DNA from: Leclercia adecarboxylata
GTDB taxonomy: Bacteria > Pseudomonadota > Gammaproteobacteria > Enterobacterales > Enterobacteriaceae
Direction: 5' to 3'
NCBI GenBank assembly: GCA_901472455.1
Contig: LR590464.1
Coordinates: 4,278,001-4,342,000 of the forward strand
Length of the DNA stretch: 64,000 nt
This document shows, piece by piece, positions 53,364-63,080 of the stretch. A program made the translations under genes and the position numbers. Within the stretch, counting starts at the first letter, position 1. The number at the start of each line of letters is the position of its first letter. Under the pieces are notes generated by a model, which did not search any database, was not told the DNA's origin, and saw only the letters and a list, made by a program, of their open reading frames with translations.

Positions 53364-54011
53364 ATGACAATGAAAATGGTGATCGCGGATGAGTACACCG
53401 TGATTCGCCGGGGTGTCCGCGCCATGATCAGCAACAACGCCTCTCTGACGCTCTCTTTTTGTGGAGAAGCGGACTCGGTCGGCGAGCTTCTGGCGTTGCT
53501 GGCACGCGAAACCCCCGACATTTTGTTGCTGGGCTATACGCTGCGGGATCCGCAAAACGGCATGGAGGGGCTGGCGCTGGTGAAGTGGTTAACCCGCCAT
53601 TATCCGGCGCTGCAGGTGATGATGCTCTCGCCCGACACCAATCCGCTGATGATCCGCCTCGCACTGGAAGCAGGGGCGAAAGCCTGGCTCAGCCGCCACA
53701 GCGATGAAAAAATTCTCAGCCAGGCGCTACAGTCGGTGATCGATGGCGAAGTGTACGTCGAGCGCACCCTGATGAATGCCCTCTTTAAAGGCGGGAAAAT
53801 GATGAACGAGACGCTGTCCGTCCGGGAGACCGACGTGCTGCGCTTGATTTGTCGGGGGCTGAGCCTGACGGATATCTCGCGGCGTATGCATTTGAGCATT
53901 AAAACCGTGAGCGCCCATAAAATGCGGGCCATGGAAAAGCTGGGGGTGAAGAACAGCTGCCAGCTCTATTGTCTGTTAGCGAAAACCCGGATGTTTGATA
54001 TGGCGCTTTAA
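53364..54011 (+). CDS. LuxR/FixJ-type regulator with degenerate receiver domain
   Basis: 215 aa. N-terminal receiver fold (MKMVIADEYTVIRRGVRAM) keeps the acidic pair, but the phospho-acceptor position is Gly57 (DILLLGYTLRD) and the conserved Lys loop reads GAKAWLSRHS. C-terminal LuxR helix-turn-helix ~145-205 (LSVRETDVLRLICRGLSLTDISRRM). RcsB/FimZ-like in plan; probably a phosphorylation-independent regulator or a partner of another one. No kinase gene beside it. Upstream sequence is AT-richer than urease. Identity unknown; not the E. coli gene at this place. Confidence 0.85.
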   Translation: MTMKMVIADEYTVIRRGVRAMISNNASLTLSFCGEADSVGELLALLARETPDILLLGYTLRDPQNGMEGLALVKWLTRHYPALQVMMLSPDTNPLMIRLALEAGAKAWLSRHSDEKILSQALQSVIDGEVYVERTLMNALFKGGKMMNETLSVRETDVLRLICRGLSLTDISRRMHLSIKTVSAHKMRAMEKLGVKNSCQLYCLLAKTRMFDMAL

Positions 54012-54028
54012 CATCCGGGTTTCTTCCA

Positions 54029-55042
54029 TCAGGCGGCCGGCAGTTCAGCCAGTGGCCAGCGTGGACGTACAGAGACGCTCAGATCCGCCGTGGCATCGGG
54101 CTTCAGGCGCACCATCCCGGCATAGGCGATCATCGCCCCGTTATCGGTACAAAATTCCGGGCGGGCATAGAACACTTCACCGCGACGCTTTTGCATCATC
54201 TCTGCCAGCTTCGCGCGCAGGGTACGGTTGGCGCTAACGCCACCCGCCATCACCAGACGCTTAAAGCCCGTCTGATCCAGCGCGCGCTTGCACTTGATCA
54301 TCAGGGTATCCACCACAGCATCTTCAAAAGCACGGGCGATATCCGCGCGAGTCTGGTCGTCGTCGGCATTATTACGGATGGTATTCGCCGCAAAGGTTTT
54401 TAGACCGGAGAAGCTGAAATCCAGACCCGGACGATCGGTCATCGGACGCGGGAAAACGAAGCGCCCTTCCGTCCCCTGCGACGCCATTTTTGACAGCATT
54501 GGGCCGCCCGGGTAATCAAGCCCCAGCAGCTTGGCGGTTTTATCGAAAGCTTCGCCCGCCGCATCGTCAATGGATTCGCCCAGCAGTTCATACTGACCAA
54601 TGCCGGTGACGCTGATCAGCTGGGTATGGCCGCCGGAAACCAGCAGCGCCACGAACGGAAATTCCGGTGGATTCTCTTCCAGCATCGGTGCCAGCAGATG
54701 CCCTTCCATATGGTGAACCGGGATTGCCGGTACATCCCATGCGAATGCCAGCGAACGGCCAATAGTGGCACCGACCAGCAGCGCGCCAACCAGCCCGGGA
54801 CCGGCCGTATAGGCCACGGCATCGATATCTTTAGCCGTTAAGCCCGCCTCTTTCAGCGCCGCCTGAATCAATGGCACCGTTTTACGCACATGGTCGCGGG
54901 AGGCCAGCTCCGGCACCACGCCGCCGTAGTCAGCGTGTAATTTCACCTGACTATACAGTTGGTTGGCGACCAGCCCTTTTTCATCGTCGTAAATCGCGAT
55001 GCCGGTTTCATCGCAGGACGTTTCAATACCCAGTACACGCAT
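54029..55042 (-). CDS. tsaD: tRNA threonylcarbamoyladenosine transferase subunit TsaD
   Basis: 337 aa, E. coli length, intact. ASKHA ATPase with metal His pair in [10 protein letters not shown], substrate loop [30 protein letters not shown], and [10 protein letters not shown]. Makes t6A37 on tRNAs reading ANN codons. Divergent from the rpsU-dnaG-rpoD operon, 236 bp apart. Confidence 0.97.
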   Translation of the reverse strand: MRVLGIETSCDETGIAIYDDEKGLVANQLYSQVKLHADYGGVVPELASRDHVRKTVPLIQAALKEAGLTAKDIDAVAYTAGPGLVGALLVGATIGRSLAFAWDVPAIPVHHMEGHLLAPMLEENPPEFPFVALLVSGGHTQLISVTGIGQYELLGESIDDAAGEAFDKTAKLLGLDYPGGPMLSKMASQGTEGRFVFPRPMTDRPGLDFSFSGLKTFAANTIRNNADDDQTRADIARAFEDAVVDTLMIKCKRALDQTGFKRLVMAGGVSANRTLRAKLAEMMQKRRGEVFYARPEFCTDNGAMIAYAGMVRLKPDATADLSVSVRPRWPLAELPAA

Positions 55043-55224
55043 GACTTGTTTTACCTCACTCAGATATCGCGCAGTGTAGAGCCTGGGCGGGTTGATGTAA
55101 AACTTTCCTCACCCCTGGAGTTCTCTTCGTGTATACTCCTCACCCTTATAAAAGTCCCTTTCAAAAACGACCGCGGTGCTTTACAAAGCAGCAGCAATTG
55201 CAGTAAAATTCCGCACCATTTTGA

Positions 55225-55494
<270 letters not shown>

Positions 55495-55500
55495 TCTTTT

Positions 55501-55516
55501 GAGGACGCACGTCCTC
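55501..55516 (+). terminator. Attenuator hairpin between rpsU and dnaG
   Basis: GAGGAC / GTCCTC with a 4-base loop, six bases past the rpsU stop, preceded and followed by short T-rich sequence. E. coli has a partial terminator (T1) at this place that keeps dnaG low relative to rpsU. Confidence 0.6.
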
Positions 55517-55652
55517 AATTGTCAGACAGAGTAGTAGTCGTAAGGCCGTGCTTCCGGAAGGAATGCGCGGCTTGTTTTCGTTTATGAATCAGAATTTACA
55601 CAAAATCATTCACACTGTATCAGTTGAAGGATGAAGTGTAATCACGGGGCCT

Positions 55653-57398
55653 ATGGCTGGACGAATCCCACGCGTTTTCATCAATGATCTGCTTGCCAGA
55701 ACCGACATCGTCGATCTCATCGACGCGCGGGTAAAGCTGAAGAAGCAGGGCAAGAACTACCATGCGTGCTGTCCATTCCATAACGAAAAAACCCCCTCTT
55801 TCACCGTAAACGGTGAAAAACAGTTCTACCACTGCTTCGGCTGTGGCGCGCACGGCAACGCCGTCGACTTTTTGATGAACTACGACAAGCTCGAGTTCGT
55901 TGAAACCGTCGAAGAGCTGGCAGCCATGCACAACCTTGAAGTGCCGTATGAAGCAGGCAGTGGGCCAAGTCAGATAGAGCGTCATCAACGACAAACGCTG
56001 TATCAGCTGATGGACGGCCTGAACGCATTTTACCAACAGTCTCTCAAGCAACCTGCCGCTGAGCCTGCGCGTCAATATCTGAACAAGCGCGGACTGAGCG
56101 ACGATGTTATTGCGCGTTTCGCTATTGGTTACGCCCCTCCCGGCTGGGATAACGTGTTAAAGCGTTTTGGCGGCAATAGCGAAGATCGTAAATCCCTCAT
56201 CGACGCGGGCATGCTGGTCACTAATGACAAGGGACGTAGCTATGACCGCTTCCGCGAACGGGTGATGTTCCCCATTCGCGACAAGCGTGGCCGGGTTATT
56301 GGTTTTGGTGGCCGCGTGCTGGGCGATGCCCTGCCGAAATACCTCAACTCCCCGGAAACCGATATTTTCCATAAGGGCCGCCAGCTGTATGGCCTGTATG
56401 AAGCCCAGCAGGATAACGCTGAACCGCAGCGCCTGTTGGTGGTCGAAGGCTATATGGATGTGGTGGCGCTGGCGCAGTTCGACATTAACTATGCCGTTGC
56501 GTCTTTGGGTACCTCTACCACCGCCGACCATATTCAGCTGCTGTTCCGGGTGACCAACACCGTGGTCTGCTGCTACGACGGCGACCGGGCCGGACGCGAA
56601 GCCGCCTGGCGCGCGCTCGAGACAGCGCTGCCTTATATGACCGACGGACGCCAGTTACGCTTTATGTTTCTGCCCGACGGCGAAGACCCCGATACGCTGG
56701 TGCGTAAAGAGGGCAAAGCGGCATTTGAAGCGCGGATGGAGCAGGCTCAGCCGCTCTCCACGTTTCTGTTTAACAGCCTGATGCCGCAGGTGGATTTGAG
56801 TACCCCGGATGGCCGCGCTCAGCTGAGCACCCTGGCCTTACCGCTGATTACTCAAGTGCCCGGCGAAACGTTGCGCATCTATCTGCGTCAGGAACTGGGT
56901 AAGAAACTCGGCATCCTGGATGACAGTCAGCTTGAACGTTTAATGCCAAAGCAGGCGGATGGCGGAGCAGCTCGCCCCGCGCCTCAGCTAAAACGCACAA
57001 CCATGCGTATACTGATAGGACTGCTGGTACAGAACCCGGAACTGGCGCCAAAAGTGCCATCCCTGGCGGGTCTGGATCAGGAAAAGCTGCCTGGACTTGG
57101 CTTATTTGCAGAACTGGTCAACACTTGTCTTTCTCAGCCAGGTCTGACCACCGGGCAACTTTTAGAGCACTATCGCGGAACAAAAGCGTCCGCAACCCTT
57201 GAAAAACTGTCGATGTGGGACGATATAGCAGATAAAGATATCGCTGAAGAGACCTTCACCGACTCGCTCAACCATATGTTTGATTCGATGCTTGAGCTAC
57301 GTCTTTCCGAATTGATCGCGCGCTCGCGAACCCACGGGTTAACGCCAGCCGAACGCGAAGAGGTGCGTGTGATTACTGAAGCACGTGCCCGAAAATGA
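55653..57398 (+). CDS. dnaG: DNA primase
   Basis: 581 aa, E. coli length. Zinc-binding domain (CHACCPFHNEK ... YHCFGCGAHGN), RNA-polymerase core with TOPRIM acids in VVEGYMDVVAL and YDGDRAGREAA, C-terminal helicase-binding domain (~435-581). Makes RNA primers. Start has almost no Shine-Dalgarno (GGGGCCT), as in E. coli, where low translation keeps primase scarce. Confidence 0.97.
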   Translation: MAGRIPRVFINDLLARTDIVDLIDARVKLKKQGKNYHACCPFHNEKTPSFTVNGEKQFYHCFGCGAHGNAVDFLMNYDKLEFVETVEELAAMHNLEVPYEAGSGPSQIERHQRQTLYQLMDGLNAFYQQSLKQPAAEPARQYLNKRGLSDDVIARFAIGYAPPGWDNVLKRFGGNSEDRKSLIDAGMLVTNDKGRSYDRFRERVMFPIRDKRGRVIGFGGRVLGDALPKYLNSPETDIFHKGRQLYGLYEAQQDNAEPQRLLVVEGYMDVVALAQFDINYAVASLGTSTTADHIQLLFRVTNTVVCCYDGDRAGREAAWRALETALPYMTDGRQLRFMFLPDGEDPDTLVRKEGKAAFEARMEQAQPLSTFLFNSLMPQVDLSTPDGRAQLSTLALPLITQVPGETLRIYLRQELGKKLGILDDSQLERLMPKQADGGAARPAPQLKRTTMRILIGLLVQNPELAPKVPSLAGLDQEKLPGLGLFAELVNTCLSQPGLTTGQLLEHYRGTKASATLEKLSMWDDIADKDIAEETFTDSLNHMFDSMLELRLSELIARSRTHGLTPAEREEVRVITEARARK

Positions 57399-57547
57399 AT
57401 TTAACGGCTTAAGTGCCGAATACCGTTCGGGTAGATCCCGACAGCCGCACTGAGAGGCAGCGGCAAAAATACAAGTACGCCCTCGCTTTAAAGGTTGGCA
57501 GCCGTATCGCCGACACCAATCAAACGAATAAGTGTGGATACCGTCTT

Positions 57548-59395
57548 ATGGAGCAAAACCCGCAGTCACAGCTGAAACTTCTTGTCCAACGTGGTAAGGA
57601 GCAAGGCTATCTGACCTATGCCGAGGTCAATGACCATCTGCCGGAAGATATCGTCGACTCCGATCAGATCGAAGACATCATCCAAATGATCAATGACATG
57701 GGTATTCAGGTGATGGAAGAAGCCCCTGATGCCGATGATCTGTTGCTTGCTGAAAACTCAAACAACACCGACGAAGATGCAGAAGAAGCTGCTGCACAGG
57801 TTCTGTCGAGCGTTGAGTCTGAAATCGGCCGCACGACAGACCCGGTGCGCATGTACATGCGTGAAATGGGTACCGTTGAACTGTTGACCCGCGAAGGCGA
57901 AATTGACATCGCTAAACGTATCGAAGACGGGATCAACCAGGTTCAGTGCTCTGTTGCCGAGTACCCTGAAGCCATCACCTATCTGCTCGAGCAGTACGAT
58001 CGTGTAGAAGCAGAAGAAGCACGTCTGTCCGATCTGATCACCGGCTTTGTCGATCCGAACGCGGAAGAAGACATGGCGCCTACGGCGACGCACGTCGGCT
58101 CTGAACTGTCTCAGGAAGAGATGGACGATGACGAAGACGAAGACGAAGAAGAGAGCGACGACGACAGCAGCGACGATGATAACAGCATCGACCCTGAACT
58201 GGCGCGCGAGAAGTTCGCTGAACTGCGTACGCAGTATGAAGTGACCCGTGACACCATTAAAGCCAAAGGCCGTAGCCATGCTGCCGCGCAGGAAGAGATC
58301 CTGAAGCTTTCTGAAGTGTTCAAACAGTTCCGCCTGGTGCCAAAACAGTTCGATTACCTGGTTAACAGCATGCGCGTCATGATGGACCGCGTCCGTACCC
58401 AGGAACGCATCATCATGAAGATGTGCGTTGAACAGTGCAAAATGCCGAAGAAGAACTTTATCACCCTGTTCACCGGCAACGAAACCAGCGAAACCTGGTT
58501 CAACGCGGCTATCGCGATGAACAAACCGTGGTCTGAAAAACTGCGTGATGTGGCTGAAGACGTACACCGTGGTCTGCAGAAGCTGCAACAGATTGAAGAA
58601 GAGACCGGCCTGACCATCGAGCAGGTAAAAGACATTAACCGTCGTATGTCCATCGGTGAAGCGAAAGCCCGCCGTGCGAAGAAAGAGATGGTTGAAGCGA
58701 ACTTGCGTCTGGTTATCTCTATCGCCAAGAAATACACCAACCGCGGCCTGCAGTTCCTGGATCTGATTCAGGAAGGTAACATCGGTCTGATGAAAGCGGT
58801 TGATAAGTTCGAATACCGTCGTGGTTACAAGTTCTCCACCTACGCAACCTGGTGGATCCGTCAGGCTATCACCCGCTCTATCGCGGATCAGGCGCGCACC
58901 ATCCGTATTCCGGTGCATATGATTGAGACCATCAACAAGCTCAACCGTATTTCTCGCCAGATGCTGCAGGAGATGGGCCGCGAGCCGACGCCAGAAGAGC
59001 TGGCTGAGCGCATGCTGATGCCGGAAGACAAGATCCGCAAAGTGCTGAAGATCGCCAAAGAGCCAATCTCCATGGAAACGCCAATCGGCGATGATGAAGA
59101 TTCGCATCTGGGTGATTTCATCGAGGATACCACCCTCGAGCTGCCGCTGGACTCTGCGACCACCGAGAGCCTGCGTGCCGCCACGCACGACGTACTGGCT
59201 GGCCTGACCGCCCGTGAAGCGAAAGTCCTGCGTATGCGTTTCGGTATCGATATGAACACCGACCACACGCTGGAAGAAGTGGGTAAACAGTTCGACGTTA
59301 CCCGCGAACGTATCCGTCAGATCGAAGCGAAGGCGCTGCGTAAACTGCGCCACCCGAGCCGCTCTGAAGTGCTGCGTAGCTTCCTGGACGACTAA
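57548..59395 (+). CDS. rpoD: RNA polymerase sigma factor RpoD (sigma-70)
   Basis: 615 aa from ATG 57548 ([19 protein letters not shown]); E. coli has 613. Region 1.1 at the start, acidic spacer in the non-conserved region ([11 protein letters not shown], ~195-210), region 2 with the -10 recognition helix [19 protein letters not shown], region 3, and region 4.2 ([20 protein letters not shown]). In-frame codons upstream to 57413 are leader. RBS is weak. Intact. Confidence 0.98.
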   Translation: MEQNPQSQLKLLVQRGKEQGYLTYAEVNDHLPEDIVDSDQIEDIIQMINDMGIQVMEEAPDADDLLLAENSNNTDEDAEEAAAQVLSSVESEIGRTTDPVRMYMREMGTVELLTREGEIDIAKRIEDGINQVQCSVAEYPEAITYLLEQYDRVEAEEARLSDLITGFVDPNAEEDMAPTATHVGSELSQEEMDDDEDEDEEESDDDSSDDDNSIDPELAREKFAELRTQYEVTRDTIKAKGRSHAAAQEEILKLSEVFKQFRLVPKQFDYLVNSMRVMMDRVRTQERIIMKMCVEQCKMPKKNFITLFTGNETSETWFNAAIAMNKPWSEKLRDVAEDVHRGLQKLQQIEEETGLTIEQVKDINRRMSIGEAKARRAKKEMVEANLRLVISIAKKYTNRGLQFLDLIQEGNIGLMKAVDKFEYRRGYKFSTYATWWIRQAITRSIADQARTIRIPVHMIETINKLNRISRQMLQEMGREPTPEELAERMLMPEDKIRKVLKIAKEPISMETPIGDDEDSHLGDFIEDTTLELPLDSATTESLRAATHDVLAGLTAREAKVLRMRFGIDMNTDHTLEEVGKQFDVTRERIRQIEAKALRKLRHPSRSEVLRSFLDD

Positions 59396-59406
59396 TTGTC
59401 CTGAAC

Positions 59407-59437
59407 GTAAAAAGCTCCCTTCGGGGAGCTTTTTTTG
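59407..59437 (+). terminator. Terminator of the rpsU-dnaG-rpoD operon
   Basis: AAAAAGCTCCC-TTCG-GGGAGCTTTTTTT: perfect stem with a stable TTCG tetraloop and a T tract, 14 bases past rpoD. Confidence 0.95.
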
Positions 59438-59440
59438 TTT

Positions 59441-59735
59441 CTTCTTCCCATGGAAATGGAAGAGATTCGTTTTTCTTCCTTTCCCTATGGGAGAGGACTC
59501 GTCTTTCTTTCTCTCCTATGGAAGGGGGCTCGTCTTCCCCCTCTCCCATTAAAGAGGCTCATCTTTCCGCTCTCCCCATGAAAGAAGACTCGTCTTTCCC
59601 CCTCCCGCCCGTGGAAGAGGATTCGTCTTTCCCCCTCTCCCCATAGAAGAGAACTCGTCTTTCCGCCGCTTCCCGTGGAAGGGGGCTCGTTTTTCTCCCT
59701 CGACCTGTGGGAGAGGGTCGGGGTGAGGGTATCAG
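59441..59735. repeat. Tandem array of about nine ~32-bp palindromic units
   Basis: Units of 30-35 bp follow one another without spacers; consensus about CCTCTCCCCATGGAAGAG then GACTCGTCTTTCC. Each holds an inverted repeat (CTCTTCC-AT-GGAAGAG type). The last unit (59696-59735) ends GGGAGAGGGTCGGGGTGAGGG, matching the dispersed C-rich palindrome seen near 3397-3434. The array lies between the rpoD terminator and mug; no coding frame. Confidence 0.85.
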
Positions 59736-59748
59736 GCCGCAGAGGGCT

Positions 59749-60255
59749 TCACAGCCCCCGTGTCACCAGCGCCTGATCCAGCTCCCGATACGCCTCTACC
59801 AGCTTATCCAGCGTCGCCCTGTTCAGCCCGCTCGGATTAGGCAGCACCCATACCTGCGTTACGCCGATGGTGATCTTCTGCTTTCCCCACTGCACCCCAC
59901 GCTGGCTGAATGCCTGCTCGTAGGCCTGCTTGCCCAGAATCGCCAGCGCCGCAGGCTGGTAGTCCTCAATCTTCTTAATCAACTCGCGCCCGCCGCTGCG
60001 CAGCTCATGCAGATTCACCTCGCTCGCCTGCACCGTGGGCCGTTCCACCAGCATGGTGATGCCGCAGCGCGTATCCAGCAGCTGTTGCTCCTCTTCCGGC
60101 TTCAGCAGCTTGTCGGTAAACCCCGCCTGATAGATCACCTTCCAGAAGCGATTTCCCGGATGGGCAAAGTGAAAACCGGTGTGGGCGGAGGACTTACCCG
60201 GGTTGATACCGCAGAACACCACTCGCAGTCCTGGTGCCAGTATGTCGTTGATCAT
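59749..60255 (-). CDS. mug: G/U mismatch-specific DNA glycosylase
   Basis: 168 aa, E. coli length. Catalytic loop [10 protein letters not shown] (Asn), HPGNRFWKV, and the wedge motif NPSGLNR near the C-terminus. Removes uracil and ethenocytosine from mispairs. Intact. Confidence 0.96.
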   Translation of the reverse strand: MINDILAPGLRVVFCGINPGKSSAHTGFHFAHPGNRFWKVIYQAGFTDKLLKPEEEQQLLDTRCGITMLVERPTVQASEVNLHELRSGGRELIKKIEDYQPAALAILGKQAYEQAFSQRGVQWGKQKITIGVTQVWVLPNPSGLNRATLDKLVEAYRELDQALVTRGL

Positions 60256-60380
60256 GATTACTCCTGCTTAGTAGTTCATGCTCTAAGTATAAAAGATTGA
60301 AAATACATTGTTTATAAAAACAGCAGGCAGGTGGGTATGGCTGGATTGCAGCGAGGAGTTACTTTATAATCCTCCGCCAC

Positions 60381-60456
60381 GGCCCCTTAGCTCAGTGGTT
60401 AGAGCAGGCGACTCATAATCGCTTGGTCGCTGGTTCAAGTCCAGCAGGGGCCACCA
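60381..60456 (+). tRNA. ileX: tRNA-Ile2 (anticodon CAU, lysidine-modified)
   Basis: 76 nt with encoded CCA. Acceptor GGCCCCT / AGGGGCC, D arm AGCTCAGTGGTTAGAGC, anticodon CAT at 60414-60416, T arm GCTGGTTCAAGTCCAGC. The sequence is that of E. coli ileX, which reads AUA after TilS modifies C34, and its place beside mug is the same. A -10 TATAAT lies at 60365-60370. Confidence 0.95.
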
Positions 60457-60462
60457 AATTTC

Positions 60463-60498
60463 AAGGGCTTAGACAGGTAACTGGCTAAGCCCTTTTCG
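60463..60498 (+). terminator. Terminator after ileX
   Basis: AAGGGCTTAG / CTAAGCCCTTTTC stem with a 12-base loop and T-rich tail, six bases past the tRNA. Confidence 0.85.
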
Positions 60499-60903
60499 TT
60501 TGAGTTGATGTGTGAACATGCCCGTTCTATCCCCTCATCAGCAAACCAAAACAAAAACATTCTTTTTCTCTCGCCGACTCACCACTGTTACTGGCTTTTT
60601 AAACGCTTATCGCCTCTTTAAGACATTATAAATACATATAAAAATCAAATTACCTGGCTGTAATTATTATAGAAATCTATCAAGGTAACTGCTGAGATAA
60701 AAAAATTACATTCCGTAAAAATATATCATCGTATTGCCTGGTTAACTCCCTGATTAAATAGAAGCCAAAGCACCGAGAATGTGCATAGGAATGGCACGCC
60801 CTACTGCTTATTTCTGGTTTGATAATAAAGCCAGAAATAGTGGTCCGTGAGATTACAAACACAAAAACCAGAGCCCAAAAATGGATAAAGCAAGGTATTG
60901 ATT
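60499..60903. other. AT-rich intergenic stretch downstream of ileX
   Basis: About 400 bases, markedly AT-rich. No gene is supported: the only reading over 50 codons (minus strand) lacks a ribosome-binding site and family likeness. A hairpin TATTTCTGG / CCAGAAATA lies at about 60809-60840. It borders the orphan membrane-protein gene and may hold its promoter. Confidence 0.5.
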
Positions 60904-61341
60904 ATGCGATACAGCACGGTTATTAAAACCCTACACCGTACTCTGACTCTTGTTCTGCTTCTGCTGGTGGTATGTTTCGCCATCTACCAGTATATGCTCG
61001 GCAAGCCTTACGACGATCGCTTGTACGCATCAAAACAACTGAATGAAAACACCTGGCTTTATGTCACGCAATATCAGGGAGGAAACGCGACCGTATCTGA
61101 TGTCTTTCGTTATTACTTATCGGGAGAGCTTTCAGGCGATCCCCTTAAAGCCGTGGGTGAAATGAAACCCTTTTTAATGGCAGAGACAGGTACAGCCGTC
61201 GTAACAAAAATTGGGCGGCTGGTTACGGTTCACGTGAAAGGTAAGATCTACAACTTTACTAACTCAGTAATGTATACATCAAAGGATACAGCTGTATTTC
61301 CGGTCATAGAACTGTATGCCAGCGGGGAGTGGCAGCGCTGA
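60904..61341 (+). CDS. Orphan small membrane-anchored protein
   Basis: 145 aa from ATG 60904 (MRYSTVIKTLHRT); a TTG two codons earlier is less likely. One membrane helix at ~13-31 (TLVLLLLVVCFAIYQYM), then a soluble region of mixed beta character (NENTWLYVTQYQGGNATVSD, VVTKIGRLVTVHVKGKIYN), probably periplasmic. Not recognised. Lower GC than the neighbours and next to a tRNA gene, so recent arrival is possible. No Shine-Dalgarno of note. Confidence 0.6.
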   Translation: MRYSTVIKTLHRTLTLVLLLLVVCFAIYQYMLGKPYDDRLYASKQLNENTWLYVTQYQGGNATVSDVFRYYLSGELSGDPLKAVGEMKPFLMAETGTAVVTKIGRLVTVHVKGKIYNFTNSVMYTSKDTAVFPVIELYASGEWQR

Positions 61342-61475
61342 CAGGGTCAGGAACCGGAACTCAACGGCAATCGGCCAGCCTTTCGGCTGCTCCGCCAGCG
61401 CCACCATAATCTTATCGGGGCGCTGGCAGGACACCAGAAAGTGAATCTGGGTCACCTTGTACTGGATCGGGTTCC
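61342..61475 (-). pseudogene. Possible decayed coding remnant
   Basis: Minus strand reads QYKVTQIHFLVSCQRPDKI then MVALAEQPKGWPIAVEFRF without a start; just upstream the frame is lost. It looks like the 3' part of a real protein, cut by the end of the membrane-protein gene. Family unknown. Confidence 0.3.
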
Positions 61476-61536
61476 TATGCCCGGCTGCAGTTTCTCCTGC
61501 AACGCGCTGACTCTACGCCTGCTCTCCCCCCACAGA

Positions 61537-61580
61537 AAGCAAAAAGCGCCACCGCAATTCAGTCTTGCGAGGCGCTTTCC
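61537..61580 (-). terminator. Terminator of the bcs operon
   Basis: On the minus strand GAAAGCGCC ... GGCGCTTTTTGCTTT stem-loop, about 28 bases past the bcsZ stop. Confidence 0.7.
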
Positions 61581-61607
61581 AGAATCCCGACAACGGCAGG
61601 ATAAAAA

Positions 61608-62603
61608 CTACTTCGCCAGCGACACCAGCATCTTCAGACTCGCAGAATAGTAATCCTCCTGCGCCGTAATCTGCGGCTCGCCTGCCGGAAGTTGCCCCAT
61701 CCGCCAAATCACGCACCGCCAGCAGGCCGCCTTCCATCATATAAGGCGCCGGATCGTTGGTGGTGATGTTCACCCACGCAGGTGTCTGGTTACGGGCAAA
61801 ACGTCCCCAGTAGGCGGTATAAGGCGCCATTAACGGGCTGGTTGGCTGATACCACTTCACATACAGCGGCACGCGGATCGCATCGTAGCTGAAGCGTGCA
61901 GGCCACTCTTTCGCCGGGGTCACGTGCCCGTCGGCATACAAAGAAAACCCAGTCCGCCGGCAGTTGGGTATTGCCAAAGCGCATTTTCACCAGCAGCTTC
62001 TGCCCGTCATTAATCAGGTCACGCCACACCGTCAGATGACTGCGCTTCGCGAAAATCTTCCCATGCCGGAAAGATAAAATAGGACGGGTTAAGGTTCACG
62101 TAGCTGTTGAGGTTAAAGCCTTTTCGCCCCGGCAGCATCACGCGGTAACCGGCAAAGCTGATGACGTTGCGGGCCAGCAGCGATTTGGTGATCGCGTCCG
62201 AGGCGTTCAGATAATTGTTGTCATTCCACTGAGTACCCGCCTTTAACAGCGCCCAGGCGATAAAGGTATCGCCGTCGGTGGCATTGTTTTTATCCATAAT
62301 CGGATCGGCGGCCACCGGGTTGAAGCGCCAGTAAAAACAGCCCCGTCTGTGGGTTTTGCAGGTTCTTTTTTCGTCCAGTTCCAGATTTTTTCAAAACCGG
62401 CGCGATCGTTATTGCGCACCGCCATCATCATGGCGAAGCCCTGCCCCTCAGTGTGGCTCACACTGTTGTTTGCCGGTATCAATGATGCGACCATCCGCCA
62501 TCAAAAATCGCGCTTTGTAGCTGTCCCAGGCGCTGCCTGCCAGAGCCTGATAACTCATCAACAGCCCCAGCACCAGAATCAGGGTTTTACTTCGCTGCCA
62601 CAT
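61608..62603 (-). CDS. bcsZ: Cellulase BcsZ, GH8 (six frame breaks)
   Basis: 329 aa after correction. Signal peptide [24 protein letters not shown]8 acids: Glu in [10 protein letters not shown], Asp in [11 protein letters not shown] and Asp in [12 protein letters not shown]. Periplasmic endo-1,4-beta-glucanase needed for normal cellulose export. Six one-base gains: 62469-62471, 62366-62371, 62333-62337, 62052-62055, 61940-61942 and 61695-61698, all in runs. Corrected end reads [12 protein letters not shown]. Closer to the BcsZ of bcsD-containing operons than to E. coli's 368-aa one. Starts 9 bp after bcsD. Confidence 0.88.
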
Positions 62604-62612
62604 GGCCGATCC

Positions 62613-63080
62613 TTATTGATTATTTTGATATCTGAAATGGATAACCGTAGCCGAGGGGGATGCCTCCCGCCACAGTGATACGTGTGATTTTCCGCCCTGT
62701 TCGCGCAGCCAGCGGGCGTACAGCCCCTCCAGCACCGCACTGAAAGCGTGGTTCCACGCCATCTGCTTTGACTCTTCTGGCGGAATCGGTAACGCGGTAT
62801 GCGCGATGCGGATCGCTGTCTCGCTGGCATCAATATCAATATAGCCCCAGTTAAAGGCTGCGAGCCGGGCATTGATCTGCGCTTCAAGCTCCCCCACCGT
62901 GTGGGCCAGCGCCAGCGGGAAACGCTCGCCCAGCGAGTCGCCCATCTGCACGAGGAACGAGCGGCTCTGCGCTTCGCCGACGTTCGCTACCATACTCTCA
63001 ATCATCACGTGGATCAGCGAAAACCAACCGGACTGCGTCTGTTGATGCTGGTAATACTGCAAAAGCTGTTGGTCATTCAT
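62613..63080 (-). CDS. bcsD: Cellulose synthase subunit BcsD
   Basis: 155 aa; Komagataeibacter BcsD is 156. MNDQQLLQYYQHQQTQSGWF start, MVANVGEAQSRSFLVQMGDSL, then a helical middle. Forms periplasmic octameric rings that order glucan chains into ribbons. Its start codon overlaps the bcsC stop by one base. E. coli K-12 has no bcsD, so the operon is of the type I (bcsABCD) kind. Confidence 0.87.
   Translation of the reverse strand: MNDQQLLQYYQHQQTQSGWFSLIHVMIESMVANVGEAQSRSFLVQMGDSLGERFPLALAHTVGELEAQINARLAAFNWGYIDIDASETAIRIAHTALPIPPEESKQMAWNHAFSAVLEGLYARWLREQGGKSHVSLWREASPSATVIHFRYQNNQ

Noticed and set aside
57758-59353. 531-codon open frame antisense to rpoD
   Set aside because: It mirrors the codon pattern of a conserved gene; its translation is rich in Phe, His and Arg, as expected of a shadow frame, and has no ribosome-binding site.
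59441-59735. CRISPR array
   Set aside because: Units of ~32 bp are contiguous and palindromic, there are no unique spacers, and no cas genes lie nearby.
60381-60456. tRNA-Met from its CAT anticodon
   Set aside because: The body matches the ileX isoleucine tRNA, whose C34 is changed to lysidine; genome position beside mug also agrees.
60680-60862. 60-codon frame on the minus strand after ileX
   Set aside because: AT-rich, no ribosome-binding site, no recognisable features.
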